DNA from: Streptomyces sp. NRRL WC-3605
GTDB taxonomy: Bacteria; Actinomycetota; Actinomycetes; Streptomycetales; Streptomycetaceae
Reading direction: 5' to 3'
DNA: 23,757 nt
Assembly: GCF_001509795.1 (NCBI RefSeq)
Contig: NZ_LLZN01000090.1
Coordinates: 1 to 23,757, forward strand
Positions 23,733 through 23,757 of the stretch are shown in pieces. Both the position numbers and the translations under genes were made by a program. A model generated the notes under the pieces. That model saw nothing but the letters and a program-made list of their open reading frames with translations. It did not search any database and had not been told where the DNA came from. Numbering within the stretch: position 1 is the stretch's first letter; each line of letters starts with the position of its first letter.

Positions 23733-23757
23733 GAAGAAACTCAGACACCCAAGATAA

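Noticed and set aside
1..23757. CRISPR array, tRNA, rRNA or riboswitch
   Set aside because: No regular repeat-spacer pattern, cloverleaf or rRNA-like sequence was found by reading. Repeats seen are short and few.

Overview
The window is high-GC DNA with GTG and TTG starts, tightly overlapping genes and actinobacterial protein families. It most likely comes from Streptomyces or a close relative. It reads as an accessory, mobile, defence-type island: almost every recognisable gene is a recombinase, a nuclease-like protein, an ATPase or helicase, or a DNA-binding protein. No housekeeping, tRNA or rRNA genes were seen.

Layout. (1) 1-2670: the tail of an unknown gene, a zinc-finger serine recombinase with res-like repeats upstream, a PIN-like protein, and an HNH endonuclease on the opposite strand. 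(2) 2775-5274: a scrap zone with a truncated histidine-decarboxylase-like pseudogene fused out of frame to an unknown lower-GC coding segment, then about 1.2 kb of degenerate DNA that includes a possible DUF6292-like remnant. (3) 5275-7580: a two-gene operon coding for a large protein with ParB-like signatures and a small GIY-YIG nuclease-like protein, closed by a hairpin terminator. I do not recognise this pair as a described system, and it is the best candidate for something new. (4) 7938-11333: a complete ABC-three-component (ABC-3C) operon, made of an Mrr-like nuclease effector, a winged-helix middle component and an SMC-like ATPase. An integrase relic lies before it and a terminator after it. 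(5) 11496-13360: an orphan IS3-type OrfA, an XRE regulator, and a HEPN-like protein with an Rx4H motif and a C-terminal zinc ribbon. (6) 13563-16082: a lone DEAH-type helicase, convergent with the HEPN gene across a strong shared terminator and preceded by palindromes and a direct repeat. (7) 16504-19339: a 48-residue membrane protein and three overlapping genes for putative DNA-binding proteins. (8) 19403-23678: a Tn554-like trio (TnpA and TnpB tyrosine recombinases plus a DUF6262/TnpC-type coiled-coil protein) on the minus strand, ending in a strong terminator shared with the opposing cassette.

How it fits together. The recombinases at both edges, and recombinase relics inside, suggest that the island was built by repeated insertions. 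The ParB-like/GIY-YIG pair, the ABC-3C operon, the HEPN protein and the helicase look like separate defence-type modules, each with its own terminator or promoter region. Functions are inferred from motifs read by eye; no database search was run.
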